A DNA stretch of 64,000 nucleotides from Dictyophora rubrovolvata (taxonomy: Eukaryota; Basidiomycota; Agaricomycetes; Phallales; Phallaceae): positions 310,001-374,000 of the forward strand of contig CP114121.1 in the NCBI GenBank assembly GCA_029959195.1, written 5' to 3'. The notes under the pieces were generated by a model. The model had not been told where the DNA came from. It saw only the letters and a list, made by a program, of their open reading frames with translations, and did not search any database. Positions 24,936 through 37,354 of the stretch are shown here, in pieces. A program made the position numbers and the translations under genes. How positions within the stretch are numbered: position 1 is the stretch's first letter; every line of letters begins with the position of its first letter.

Positions 24936-26258
24936 TTCGCCTAGATACTACTTGCAGAGGAAAGAGAGTCGTCCGATAAAGAGGGGGCAAAAAAATGGGA
25001 GTGTAATTATTCCCACGACACGGCATGAGCCACCACTGTCACCCACAAGGCTGAGTCGACCAATGGGATGCATCCGAGCCACAAGCTGGAAATCATCGAC
25101 ATCGACAACATACGAGATATGTATGAACAAGTTTTGGCAAGTCTAATAACTGCTCTTCCAGTCACCTACAAGTATTAGATTTGTCTAATATTGGACTACA
25201 AGTTGTGACTCATCGCCGAGTTACCAATCCTCCTTTCAGCAATTTGACAAAGCCTGTCCTCCCCCTGCAAAGAAGACAACCAGGACTAAAAAAAGGCCCT
25301 GGTACTATCCCCTTTTTCTTCTTCCGCCTATCCGGAAAGTTCGCATATTCGGAAAGTTCGCATATTAAGTTCACGATGAGGTGTTCCGCAGAGCAAGAAG
25401 ACTCTTGAGGTTACCGGTATCAATTCCAAGTAAAAAAGTCAAACACAACCGTCGAAATAAATAGAAATGCAGTCTAAACGGACCATCATTGATCAGCTAG
25501 GTAAGTATTAGGCCTATCCTAGGGTGTCCTAGACCGAGTCGAATGCTGATCCTACTGCTAGGGATGTCGAGCTGCCAGACGCCCTACGCGGGTCATGGTT
25601 TGTCCTTCAGGAGTACAGACATGAGATTAAAGTTCCCTATCCGTCTACATATTATGTATGTCCGCGGGTCAGTAAAACCTCACGAGGCCTCACCGGCCCC
25701 GTTTCTGTTCCTTGCATCTGACGAATTTGTCATCTCCTATTACAATTGCATGCTCTCCAGCAGTTTTTCCACTCCGGTTTCGTCTGGTCTCAATGTCTGT
25801 CGCTACATTCACTCTCCGAGTCGTACGTAGGGTCGATTAAACGCTCCCAAGCCATCATTGACATAAACAGTCCAAAAGTCCTAAGCGTGGTGCCAATCCG
25901 GTTCTTTCCTCATCTAAAGGCGCCTTCCAAAAAAACCGTTGCATTTTATTTGCCCTGTCCGGAGTTTTTTCGGCTCCAGTTCATAAACCATCCCTGGTCG
26001 ATACCCGGTGGAGCGTAGGGTTCAATTTTTGTCATCCACCCTAGTTGTACGTGAATATTCACCATTCCTTTCAGGTAGTAATCACTGAAATCAGGATTTT
26101 AAAGAACACTTTAATAAAGTCGCCAGTTCAAATTAAATCGAATATACAAACCAGACCTTGAAAGGTCAATGTGGTAGAGCACGAGGCGTATATGTATATA
26201 TGCCGGGAGCTATCAATAACATGAATGCCTTGCCTCTTTCTCCTGTTATCTCTTCGAT
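24936..26258. other. Intergenic, no gene seen
   Basis: 1.3 kb between the divergent SCS7 and P450 genes. It contains one short tandem duplication (listed separately) and a TATATAT at 26195-26201 that is suitably placed for the P450 gene. No coding content recognised. Confidence 0.5.
25333..25366. repeat. 17-bp tandem duplication
   Basis: The unit CGGAAAGTTCGCATATT occurs twice, head to tail and exact, in otherwise unique intergenic DNA. Likely a replication-slippage product. Confidence 0.8.
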
Positions 26259-28379
26259 ATGGATCCATCCAGACTGTTATCCCCTCTTTCAGTTGCCATC
26301 CATCAGCCTAATCAGATATACGAATATGCTGGAGTAGCCACAGTAGCCGCTTTAATTCTCATCTATTGGTCTTGCAAGGCATCCCGTTATGTGCGCAAAT
26401 GTCTACTCGCTGATTGACAGGATCCCCAACTCCCTTTCAGAGCCATATTCCAGCTATGACCGAATCCAATGCTTTTATGTCCTACCTAGCGGCTTTGAGA
26501 TATCCCAAGGAAGGCAAGAATTGGGTTTTGGATGGTTATAAAAAGGTTCCTCTTTACTCTGCCTTTGATTTGATAGTGAAGTCTTATCGACCTGTCTTTC
26601 TCAGTTTAAGGACCAAATTTTCCGCTTTCCGCAAATGTCTCGATGGCACTTGGTTATTACTGACGATCAGCTTATCGATGAATTGAGCCGTGCCCCTCCA
26701 GATACCTTATCTATCAAGGCGGCTTTTGATGAAGTAACGATCTTTGCGCAATTCACTCATATTTCCAAGTCCTGATGATGTACAATCACAGAACTTACTG
26801 GCCAAATACATGCTTGGCGAAACTGTTACCACCAATAGATACCACGTCTCTCTGATCCGGTCGCAATTGACGCGACACATTGTCTCATTTTTTTCGGATG
26901 TAACAGAAGAGGTCATGCTTGCCATTCAAGACAACTTTCCTCTCACTAAAGGTGAATTTTGCTGTGGTTGTCGTGCCGCATTTTTCTCATATAAAAAATG
27001 ATATTCAGATTGGACAGCCATGACAGTATACAATCCCATATCGCAAGTGGTTGCACGAGCTTCGAATCGTGTTTTCGTGGGTTTGCCATTATGTATGCTG
27101 GCTCCAATTACTGAAACGAGTCGCACCCTGACGTTGCATATAAAAAGGTCGTGATCCTGGATATATATCTATTAACCTTCGGCATGCGAGAGAAGTAGCT
27201 AAAGGGATGGAAACTGTTTCTTATTTCCCCGACATATTCAAACCGTGAGTGTTAGTTGAGATGTTTATTTTTATAACACGTTGTGGCTGACGATTCTGAA
27301 TTTACAAGGTTGGCTGCCAAATCTTTAACCAACGTTCCTAGATCCGTCAACGCTGTGTGCGAGTACATACGACCTCTTGTCGAAGAACGTCAGAAAAAAA
27401 TGGACAAATATGGAGCTGACTATCCAGGCAAACCCGTATGTACCCCTGAGATATACCAGAACAGTACCGTCTCTGAATTAAAAGATCACAGGCGGATTTC
27501 CTATCTTGGTTGATGGATGAAGCTGAAGGCGAAGAGCGAACACCTGAGGCATTGGCCAATCGAATTATTCATATCAATTTTGTTTCACTGCATACCAGCA
27601 TCATGGTAAAGTTTACAAAAGTTGTTACTCTTGATAAATGCGTCTAATCCCGATTCTTCTTTTTCAGACGTTCACGCATGCACTATACAATTTAGCTGCT
27701 TACCCTGAGTACATGCAACCTTTACGAGAAGAAGTTGAGAGCATAATAGCATCTGAAGGATGGACCAGAGCTTCCATATCTCGAATGCGAAAATTGGATA
27801 GTTTTTTTAAGGAAACGTTAAGGCTAAACAGCTTCTCTATCAGTGAGTCGTAAATTTGTACCCTAAACGCGCCAGCTTCATTATCGCGCCCCGGATTTCA
27901 GCTAGCCTCACGCGCCTGGCTTTGAAAGATTATGTATTCTCCAATGGAACAAAAATCTCCAAAGGGACGATGATATCCGCTGCTATTTTGGGTCGTCATC
28001 TAGATAATGAGTTGTACGAACAGGCCGAAAAATTCGACGGATTTAGATTCAGCCGGATGAGAGAGAAAGACGGACAGAATGTGCGAAACGAGTTTGTCTC
28101 AACGAGTGTGGATTATCTCGCCTTTGGTCACGGGAATCACGCATGGTAAATATTATGTTCTCGTTGCATCATTCCATACGCTGAGCCGATTATACCGGAT
28201 TCCCCAGTCCCGGTCGTTTTTTTGCGGCCAACGAGGTGAAAATCATGATGGCCTACTTCATAATACATTACGACATCAAGATGAAGAGTGAAGGAGTACG
28301 ACCGAAGAATATTTTTCATGGACTGGAGTGTAGACCCGATGTTACTGCTGAGATCCTTTTTCGAGAACGCAGAATTTGA
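26259..28379 (+). CDS. Cytochrome P450 (ent-kaurene-oxidase-like group), copy 1
   Basis: Membrane-anchored heme monooxygenase. The start at 26259 gives an N-terminal anchor with VATVAALILIYW. A 50-bp intron then joins RY to SHIPAMTESNAF. Conserved parts: RWHLVITDDQLIDEL, YMLGETVTTNRYHV, the I-helix region INFVSLHTSIM, FTHALYNLAAYPEY, K-helix ExxR as ETLR, SRMRKLDSFFKE, FDGFRFSRMRE, and the heme loop FGHGNHACPGRFFAANE. The heme-ligand cysteine codon is split by an intron after TG (near 28146). A His before the I-helix Thr, instead of the usual acidic residue, is normal for this subgroup as I know it. About ten exons; intact. The substrate is unknown. A paralogue lies directly downstream in the same direction. 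Confidence 0.9.
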
Positions 28380-29308
28380 GAATGTAACGTAATTATATTG
28401 TCGTTATCGGACATATACATATATGTATTACATATAATAACAGTGATATTTACATCCAAAGACAAGACAACAAGATGATATGCACCAGTATGGTGGAAAT
28501 CTGCTTAAATCTAGAGCAGTCTATTAGTATGTAAATGATTCCCTAATAATAGATTATCCCAAAAGCGGTGGTAGTCCGCGGGCCGGTTTTGAGCCGAGAA
28601 GAACGAGGATAGGGCAGGGCAGAGTTGTCAATGGAAATCGGAACTAGACTACATAATTCAACTTGAGCTTTTGAAAATTACGTTGTAGCTTGTAAACTCG
28701 TTGCGAAGCATATCTACTCTACCTGTCGACTAATGCACCTTTTCAAATAGTACGTAGTGTAGGAGATTACACGATTTGAAATCGCAATATAGTCCCGTCG
28801 TCGTATATAATACTTAAATTCGCCAGTTAGAAGCCTCAATGGTGTAAGATATTAATTATAGCAATTCCGCAATTTGCTTGACCGGAACGCTGGGAGCAAA
28901 GTGAGATTATTTTAGCAATGGGATGCCGAGCTGGAAGGTCTTACAAACAAAAGAAGCTTGGCTGCTGTGCACTTGACCTGTTTCCGTGAGAGTGAAGTTG
29001 GTACATATCCCACTGCTAGACTTCAGAATTGGACATGGTTGCAAACTGCTATTATAGGCGGGCGTAGTTGTGAACTCGAGTTCATATGTGGTCGACAATA
29101 GCGACTAAATGGAACTACTTCAGTGTCGGAACTTCAAAGTAAAAGTAAATAATCTTCATGTTCAGTCGGAGACAGACCCCGTGGTTTGGAAGCCGAATCG
29201 AAGGCGTTAGTGAATCGGAGCGGCATGCCAGTGGTCATGAGCCATTATAAAAGAACGGACTCTCCAATATGGCACCTTCGAGTCCCAGCTTCCAGATCGC
29301 CCGCCACC
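28380..29308. other. Intergenic between the P450 genes
   Basis: AT-rich spacer, including ATATACATATATG-type runs near 28412. A TATAAAAG at 29246-29253 lies 56 bp before the ATG of the second P450. A 63-codon minus frame (29098-28907) has no recognised content. Confidence 0.5.
29246..29253 (+). promoter_or_regulatory. TATA box of second P450 gene
   Basis: TATAAAAG 56 bp upstream of an ATG set in a strong context (gccaccATGg). This implies a short 5' leader. Confidence 0.5.
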
Positions 29309-31501
29309 ATGGTACATAGCATCTCTGGAATAAGAGATGCAGATTTGTTTCAGAGCATTTCCCAGTCAATACAAACTTTCAATTGGGCAGGAATTCTGAT
29401 TTCTGCATTGCTGATCTTGTACTACGGCTGGAAAGCCCCCAGATATGTATGTATGCATGAACTTCAAAAAAAACAATAAATGAAACTCGGCACTTACTTT
29501 TCGACCAAAAGGGGGATATTCCAGCACTGGTTGGCTCGAATATCATCTCATCATATCTCGAAGCAACCCAGTTTCCCCGAAAAGCGAGAGAATGGTCTTT
29601 GGCTGGATATGAAAAGGTAAATGATCTGAAGATTAAGTGTTCAGTTATTCACAGAGCGAAACCCTTTGCGCCAGTATAAAGCAAAGACATACCGCATCCC
29701 TCAAATGGGTCGCTGGCATGTTATAGTCACAGGAGACAAACTAGTCGATGAATTGCGAAGGGCCCCTGATGGTGTCTTATCCATCGCAACTGCGTTTGAC
29801 GAGGTAAACGTTATGTCAAATGATTGTTATAAAGTCCTATGTCTGATATAGCTGTCACCAGACGATGCAGGGGAAATATATGCTGGGACCAACGATCATG
29901 TCGAATAGGTATCATGTCCCGATAGTTCGAGGACAGTTGACACAAAACCTTACTCGCCTATTTACCGATATCAACGATGAAATTATCAACTCCATTGAAG
30001 ACAATTTCCCACTTACTGATGGTATTTGCTTCTCATTTCGAATCAAAAATTACCCGTCTCCTGATGGAGCATGTATCAGATTGGACGTCCGTTCAAGCAT
30101 ATCCAGCAGTCTTGCAAGTCGTTGCAAGGACATCAAATCGTGTCTTCGTTGGATTACCCTTGTGTATGTTATTCAGCACTCAAAAGGTTGTGAAACCTGA
30201 CTTTTCGCTCTTTTTCCAGGTCGAGACCCCAGATACACGAGTTTAAACATTAGACATGCTTTGGAAGTCGCACGCGGTGCACGGATTTTGCCTTACTTTC
30301 CCAAGTTCTTAAAGCCGTAAGTCGGTATCTTATTGAAAATAAAACAAATCAGCTAGAACCTCGCATACAGGCTTGCTGCTCAACTACTTACGGATGTGCC
30401 GCGTTCAATTAAATTGGCGCAGCAGCACCTACACCCGATTATTGAGGAACGTCAAAGGAAAATAGATGAGTATGGCCCGGATTACCCGGATAAGCCCGTA
30501 TGTGAAAGATATATTCGAGCTGAGGCCTAAGTATATGTCATTGATAAAATCTTGTTGCTTCTTTTACATAACCAGGTTGATTTTTTATCCTGGTTGATGG
30601 ATGAAGCCGTTGGTGAAGAACGGAAGCCAGGGAGCCTGACCAACCGGATACTCCATATTAACTTTGCGGCAATCCATACCAGCTCAATGGTGCGAATGTG
30701 TCGTTTCAGAGCGAACGAATAGTGCCTACAACTGATTTCATGAATAGAGCTTTACGCACGCTTTGTACCATCTTGCGGCAGAACCGGAGTATTTAAAACC
30801 ATTACGCGAAGAAGTGGAAACTATTGTTGCAGAAGAAGGGTGGACCAAGGCGGCTATGTCTCGGATGCGGAAGCTGGATAGCTTTTTCAAAGAAAGCCAG
30901 AGAATGAACGGATTAGGGATGAGTATGGTCATTTCTCTTGGGATTTTGTTCCCTTTGTTTTCTTTTTCTGAAAAGCACTTCGCCACCCCCACATGGGGTA
31001 AACACAGCTTCCATTAACCGCACGGCGTTAAAAGAATTTACCTTCTCGGATGGCACTAAAGTTACGAAAGGAATGATGATTTCCGCCGCTTCGACGCCTC
31101 GCCATCTTGACAGTGAGATTTATCCGGACCCTAAGGCTTTTGATGGGTTCAGGTTTAGTAAAATACGCGAACAAGAAGGTTTGAGTACGACCAACCAGTT
31201 GGTGGCTACTAATCCAGATTACATTGCCTTTGGACATGGGAGCCATGCCTGGTATGTCGCTTTACATTTACCAGTCCATATCTTAATTCAATGCGATGAT
31301 CTCCTTTATCTTCTGATTCTTACGTACAGTCCGGGCCGCTTTTTCGTCGCCAACGAAATGAAAGTTATGATGGCGCACCTTGTATTGAATTATGACATCA
31401 AGATGAAAGATGAAGGCGTGAGACCTGCGAACATATACGAAGGATTCACATGCAGGCCCGACGGTAATGCCCATGTACTCTTTAGGAAACGGCAAGCTTG
31501 A
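29309..31501 (+). CDS. Cytochrome P450 (ent-kaurene-oxidase-like group), copy 2
   Basis: Tandem paralogue of the P450 at 26259-28379; a sampled 37-residue stretch around RYHV is about half identical. N-terminal anchor WAGILISALLILYYGWKAPRY, then introns at the same places as copy 1. Motifs: MGRWHVIVTGDKLVDELRR, KYMLGPTIMSNRYHV, I-helix INFAAIHTSSM, SFTHALYHLAAEPEYLKP, K-helix ESQR (ExxR kept), FDGFRFSKIRE, and heme loop FGHGSHACPGRFFVANE with the Cys codon split by an intron at about 31254. Ends ARKRQA-like (LFRKRQA) at 31501. Complete and apparently functional. No terpene cyclase or other biosynthetic gene is adjacent, so a pathway cannot be assigned. Confidence 0.9.
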
Positions 31502-31717
31502 GCCTGCAAAAAGAAACATTTCCCTTAGCTTCATAGCAACCTATGTATATCTGTGTATATGTACTTTCCTTTTCCGCGAATCACGAGACTTCCAAAGCTA
31601 ATTTTTTTATATCTCACCAAAATAACTTTTGACTTCGGTCTAAGTTTTGACGGAAAAATGTGATATGTCATTTCGAAAAGAAAAATGAAAACAGGTTCCC
31701 TTTGTTTGGCAATGTTT

Positions 31718-33062
31718 CTACAGGTGAGTAAATATTGGCTTTCTCTTTCCTGCAAACGCAGCCATTCCTAAAAAAGAATCAGACAAGAACTGTATGCGAG
31801 ATGATTATTAGGGCACACAAACCTTCCTTCTGATCTTGTGTTGCAAAAAGAGGGTGGAAAAGCCGTCGTTCAAGGTGCAGACCCTCTTCCAAGGACAATT
31901 CATAAGCTTCAATAATGATGTGGTCGATTAAACATTTTCGAAACGAGTTTGAAGAGACTCACCAGCATTGACAGCTTCTTTGGCAGCTTGAACTGCAATT
32001 CGCCCTTTGCCGGCGATAGTAGAAGCAAGCTGAACAGCTTCCTTGACAACTTCTCCTTCGCCTTCATTCACGATCCTGCTCACGAGACCCCAAGCTTCTG
32101 CCTTTTGAGCTGTGATATTCTTTCCTGTTAAAATGAATTCCATTGCCCGAGATTTTCCAACAGCGTGGGTGAGTCTCTGCGTCCCCCCCGCACCCGGAAT
32201 GATACCCAGATTGATTTCTGGTTGCCCGAATACCGCCGTGGGAGAGGCGAGGATGATGTCACACCTTGAGATTTATCCAAGTGGGTCAAAATTAAATCAA
32301 CAAGGAAAGGGGGGAAGAAGGAAGAAAAAATGAAGCGGAAACGAGATAGCATGTAAGCCAGTTCCTCACATCATTGCCAGTTCACAACCACCCCCGAGCT
32401 ATTATTAATAGGGGAATAATGATTTTATGGGGAAAGAATCAGTGTGAGAATTAAACAAAGATAGTATGAAAAAAACAACGAACCGCATAACCACTGACAG
32501 CCGCAATCGTGGGTTTCTTCATTTTGGTTATCCTCGACCAGTCGCGAAGGAAGTCATTCTTGTATACTTCGGCAACTACAATTTAAGTAGTTAGTTGACA
32601 TGACTAAAATAAGTAAAAAAAATGTAAATCTTAACAGCTTTTATCTTTCATTTCTTTGATATCCGCTCCAGCTTAAAAACCGGCAATTTAAGTGAGGGTC
32701 ATGGGGACAAGACGTAAGGTTTCCTACGCACCAGCAAATGCTTTCTCCGATCCTGTCAGAACGACGGCGCCGATTTCAGGATCATTTTCAGCTTCATCGA
32801 GAGCTTGATATATCTCTGTTATCAGTGCTTGGTTCAGAGCATTGAGCGCTTTGGGCCTATTGAGCGTGATGAGAGAAACAGCTGGCTCTGGGCGCGAAAC
32901 TAAAATGTTCTGATATTGTGTTGACATATTTCTTATTAGCACCCTCCAATGGAAACTTTGTGGGCCGCGAATGACACTGGCTGCTGAGAGTTTGGAGGTG
33001 AAGTGCAACATTTGTCTGTCTGGTTTGTAAGCAAATTCGGAAACCCCAGTCCGGCTCGCCAA
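31718..33062 (-). CDS. Enoyl-CoA hydratase, mitochondrial (ECHS1-like)
   Basis: Hydrates trans-2-enoyl-CoA to 3-hydroxyacyl-CoA in beta-oxidation. The first exon has a basic, hydroxylated N-terminus of about 45 residues, consistent with a mitochondrial presequence, then [20 protein letters not shown]. An intron joins AFA to [12 protein letters not shown] (oxyanion-hole region). Catalytic Glu motifs are [12 protein letters not shown] and [20 protein letters not shown]. The C-terminal helices end [25 protein letters not shown], with the last 16 residues on a separate exon stopping at 31718. Six or seven exons; intact. The 3' end is 216 bp from the convergent P450. Confidence 0.93.
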
Positions 33063-34787
33063 GCTAGTGACGGATACCGTGACTAAAAACTACACATACT
33101 TCGACTTGGACTGTGTACAATTAACTGATCCTTTCTCGAAGAAGAAAATATCATTGCTTCCTGCATTATTTACAATTTTGGCCTCAAAGATAATCAAAGT
33201 GAAGACGAAATGAACTTGAAACTTTTCGCTCTTCTTTCGAAGTCCCGTCCCTCGGACCCTCCCTGTTGTCCCGCGCAAACTGTGGCAAGTGCGGTCGAAT
33301 AATCGGTCATAGAAGCAATTTGTAGTTCCAACGTGGAGTTGGACCATCATTGAATAGATATGATGAAGAAGTCGCAGCAACCCGGAGGCCGTGTTGAAGC
33401 ATGTGGCTATCGTCTTTGGAAGCCAGGCTGCTATTTCTAATAACAAGTAACTCATTATTCCAGTTACATGTCTTCGATTCCTAACTCTAGATGAAATGCA
33501 TCTGGGTAATTCCACAAATACTCACACCCGATCTCCTGACATTCAAGGCTTCAATCTTCCGGCGATATCTTACGTAGGCTAGCGGAACGAAGCTGTTAAT
33601 GAGAATGTGATACGGCTGCGAATAGATGATAGCCACATCGATCTCGACAAAAATATTATCCTCTTTTCTACGCCAGGTCTCACCCACGGACGCAGAAATA
33701 GAGGCAATTGAGTCGCAGCCGCCAGCCACTTGGACGACTGGCTTTGGCATCCCGATTCTTCCAAAACTAGCTTCTTTATCCAACCCGTCAGTGGGTTTTC
33801 GGATAGAAACACATTCTCTGTCACAAAGAATATGCAATGCCTACAACAGTATCATTCCTCGTTCTTCCGGATCGTGAATCCATGTGGTTGTCGGTTCCCA
33901 GTATCCCTTTGACTGAACCAAGACAGTACCATACAAGGAGTCTTGGAGCCATTATGAAGGCTGTAGCCCTTTCCCGGGACCACTACATTCCTCATCTGGC
34001 TCAGGATGATCAGAAGTAGCCACATGAACTACATCGTTGAAAAGTGCATCAAAGCGAAGCACGTTTGAAAGATAGACACCGTGTGCTTTCGCACCAAACC
34101 TTTGAGGTTTTGTTTCATTTCCTGGGTGTTTGCAGACGATTGTCATTATCGTACTCATAGGCTGGATACCGCATGGCGTTCATATCAGCAATTCGGTAAT
34201 GTCAATATTGACGCTAGAAGTCGTCCACCAGTTGCATCAATCATGGAGATACCCGAGCAGGAAATGATAGGAAATGATCCAGCTCAGACAATTTGGGGGG
34301 AGGCTCGCCATTTGTTGCATGTGAACATGAAAATGATCAGACGACCAGATAGATTAATTCTCTCCGGACATGGTAATACCATATTGCTTCGCATGCGAAA
34401 GCCGTTTCGTGTTCGCGCTCCTGACTGCCAAGTAGTCGCCCAACCACTACCTGTCCACAATAAGCAACTTTGCTGTCCAATGCTACATTTCATATTAGAT
34501 GTGAATGTGGGTGCGAAGTGGTTCTGGTGTAACCACGGTGGATTTCTTCACTACATAATACGAATGTAATAATCCTACAGTTTTGGTTGTGCTTGTGATT
34601 TTTCAGAATGACGTCGGGGGATAATTAAGTTCTGACGTGAACATGTTAAGAACATATATATTTACATTATAGTTTTACAAGGTTAGTATAATATAACAGA
34701 AAGTGATTGTGATGTAGTGAAAGTCTGTATAGAGTATACATGGGTAGTATCTGAAGTCATAAATGAAACGGCATAGGACATATCAAA
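33063..34787. other. Unresolved 1.7 kb gap with coding-like patches
   Basis: No gene can be assigned with confidence. Minus-strand patches look protein-like: 33837-33530 (with GETWRRKEDNIFVEIDVAII and ILINSFVPLAYVRYRRK), 33515-33090, and 34158-33952. A possible intron would link the first two. A plus-strand frame of 162 codons (34081-34569) overlaps none of these fully. This could be a young orphan gene or the remains of one. No family recognised. Confidence 0.25.
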
Positions 34788-36534
34788 TTAATCTTCCTGG
34801 GCATCTCCGAAATCGGGTTTTGTGCTATGAACCGTGACCCTGTACTTCGTTTCTCGTTCAATTCGCGCAATTTCGCGATGCCACATATGGCTAATCTCCT
34901 CCTCTTTGACGTCAAGCTTTTCACCCTCATCCCCAATCAACCCACGAATAAGTTCTTCTTCTCGCATACCGCGAGCTACGGAGACAGTCTGTCCATTTTT
35001 GGACTTATTTTTTCTTGAGACGGCAAGTTGAACAAGCCCGTTACCCTCTATGAGATTTATCAAGTCAACGAACTCGACTCTTCCCACAGAAGGAAAAGAG
35101 CCTTTGTCAAGTAGTGTGACGTAAAAGCCATGTAAAGCAGTCAAGTCGATCGTTGGAATGCCCGAGGTTGCAGTGGATGCCACATTTTCCTTCTTGGTTT
35201 TACCATTGGGAGATGGGGCCGAGTTGGCATTTAGTGCAAGTCCTGCGTTGAGACGACGAACGCTTATAAGCAGAGATGTTAACGCAAAGCGCGCCTGGAG
35301 ACCGAGATTTCGTACGCGGCTTATAGTTTCGGTGCCGGTTTTGCTGCCCCGATTGCTTGTACTGCAAGTTTTTAAAGCAGCTAATACTTGAGCCGGACTG
35401 ACAACAGGTGCATTAGGCGCCGACCCGTATATAGCGAGATCCAAGGCCCTCCGGGCAACGGAAAAAAGCATGCGAATATCTCCGGTTTGACTGGCTATTT
35501 TCATACAAAGCAGCGCAATAGTGGGAATGGGGAAGGTGACAAAATCAACCGACATGGCTGCCAGACGTGATGTGAGGACGGCTTTCATTTGAGTTGCGGT
35601 ATATGGCTCAAAATGTAATGTTTGGACGCCATGAATCGGCTTTGAGTTGTTTAAGACATGCATATTTGAAATTCCGATCATTCGTAGTCTTGGGGAACTG
35701 GTTGCAATATCAAATACGTTTGTTAGTGAGCAGGTGGGCGAGATGAGGTTGTCTATCTCGTCTAGTACTAGTAGACTAAAGAAGCGGGGACATTAGCATC
35801 AGCCGAGCGGCGGAACTAACGACAGCAGCCACAAACCATTTTTTATCATCGAAAAGCTTAGCAAAGTGTTTTGGCCAATCGTTCTTCAGCGAGCTGGTAC
35901 GTTTGCCGTTCCTCGTAATACGTAATTCGGCGGCACAGCGCTCCCATACACCATCCAAATCCCTGTTTTCTAAAGTCATACAATTGACGAATATGGTGCG
36001 GATGGAACCGGCAGATATGGAAGAAACAAGTTCATTAATAAGAGCTGTCTTGCCAGTTCCTGGTGCACCCGAAATATACAACCCGACGAGTGACCCTTCG
36101 TCAGCTGTATCGGTCAAGAATGGATCAAGGAAGCTGTGAATTATATTGCGTTCTTGGTCACGACCAACAAGAGGGGTGGTACTTTCTTGACTTTGAGGAC
36201 GTAGATATGTACGACTGCGACTAATATGGGAAACTTGGGGAGTAGATGGTGGAGAAGGATGGGATTGAGGAGTAACGCGCTGCTGCGTTCGAGAACGGGA
36301 CTCGAGAAGATCAGTGGGTTTGGGGGGAATATTTTCTTTGTTGCTATCGTCGTCAAACGATGCAGAAATGACGGAAGATGACGGACGAGGCCGTTTAGGG
36401 TTTGGAGATGGTTCTGGTGTGAGCAAGTCGCGTTGATTGTGGTTGACATTGGCGCGACGACGCGTTAACGCAACTCTGGGCGTTACTGTTGGCGATGGAG
36501 ATATATTGCGAGCACGTTTCCCTAAGACGGGCAT
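34788..36534 (-). CDS. CDC6: Replication licensing ATPase Cdc6/Cdc18
   Basis: AAA+ initiator that loads the MCM helicase at origins together with ORC and Cdt1. The disordered N-terminus (from MPVLGKRARNISPSPT) has SP/TP sites and KRPRPS, suited to CDK control and nuclear import. Then VGRDQERNIIHSFL, Walker A SGAPGTGKTALINEL, FVNCMTLEN, and Walker B LLVLDEIDNL. Walker B is reached through a 61-bp intron (near 35830-35770) whose donor gtttgtgg lies inside an otherwise open stretch, giving FDDKK-CLLVLDEID. Sensor region ISNMH, GDIRMLFSVARRAL, and a C-terminal winged-helix part follow, ending DFGDAQED. I start at 36534; an upstream in-frame ATG at 36681 would add a non-conserved leader covering an MCB box. 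Confidence 0.88.
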
Positions 36535-36619
36535 TTTGCTCTGAGTGAGGGGCAATGTTGTTGTGAGTTGCGCAGAAAGCAATGTCTGTTGCGAGTGGAG
36601 CAGTGGATAGCTTGAAACG

Positions 36620-36625
36620 ACGCGT
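36620..36625. promoter_or_regulatory. MCB-like box (ACGCGT) upstream of CDC6
   Basis: Palindromic ACGCGT 86 bp upstream of the chosen CDC6 start, within gaaacgacgcgtcgag. In yeasts MBF binds ACGCGT to drive G1/S genes, including fission yeast cdc18. Function here is inferred. Confidence 0.45.
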
Positions 36626-37354
36626 CGAGACGGATGTGACAAGCTGACTAAACAACAACAAACAACGCGCGACACGCTCATATCACGTGGTGTTCAATTC
36701 ATTACGTAACATTTGGGAAAATCAAGCTCAGCTCCCGTCAAGCTTGTCCGGATCCTGCAATGCCCGCATCGCCAAAGAAAAGTATGTATACATATAGCCG
36801 AATACCAGAGATCGATCTTCTTTTGTGGAGCTCGCAAGTGCCATCCGAGGATGATATCTATGACGTCTGTGCGCATGTTGCTCCCATCTGACTCAGCAAA
36901 CCAGTGCCAGCTGTTAAATATCTTTCTCGTCGTGAATTCATATCCCAGGAGTTCTTCTTTTTGAGGGTCAAAACCTGCGGGGCGATCGTTTCGATTCTTT
37001 TTGCCAAATTGGGCTTTCCAATTACTGCTCCGTTTCACTAGCAAATGAAGACACACTATATATATACATACGTGTATTACACACCACACACCGCCAGGAA
37101 CACTCGTCTTACGTCTCCCGCTTATGTTTCATTTCCAAACAACACAAGAATAGACATACATAAACCTTGTGCCTTGTTGGCTTTTCCCAAACAGGCCCTG
37201 TTGTGCTTTAATTCTATTTGTCGGTCTCTTCCAGCGTCCAGCTTCGCATTATTCATCCTTAGCCTTTCCGCCTACTATCTAATTGCCAAGTACAGTCATC
37301 CCCGTTTCGCTTTTCCGTTCCTAATATCTTTGATATTCTCTCGCTTTTAGTCGA
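36626..37354. other. Divergent promoter region CDC6 / F-box gene
   Basis: No gene supported. A 131-codon minus frame (37089-36694) lacks recognisable domains and is likely chance. Pyrimidine-rich sequence at 37200-37350 precedes the F-box gene. Confidence 0.45.

Noticed and set aside
26259-33062. A secondary-metabolite gene cluster around the P450 pair
   Set aside because: No terpene synthase, PKS, NRPS, transporter or regulator is nearby; the enoyl-CoA hydratase looks like the ordinary mitochondrial enzyme.
36694-37089. 131-codon minus frame between CDC6 and the F-box gene
   Set aside because: No domain, sits in a divergent promoter region, and is interrupted by overlapping plus frames.
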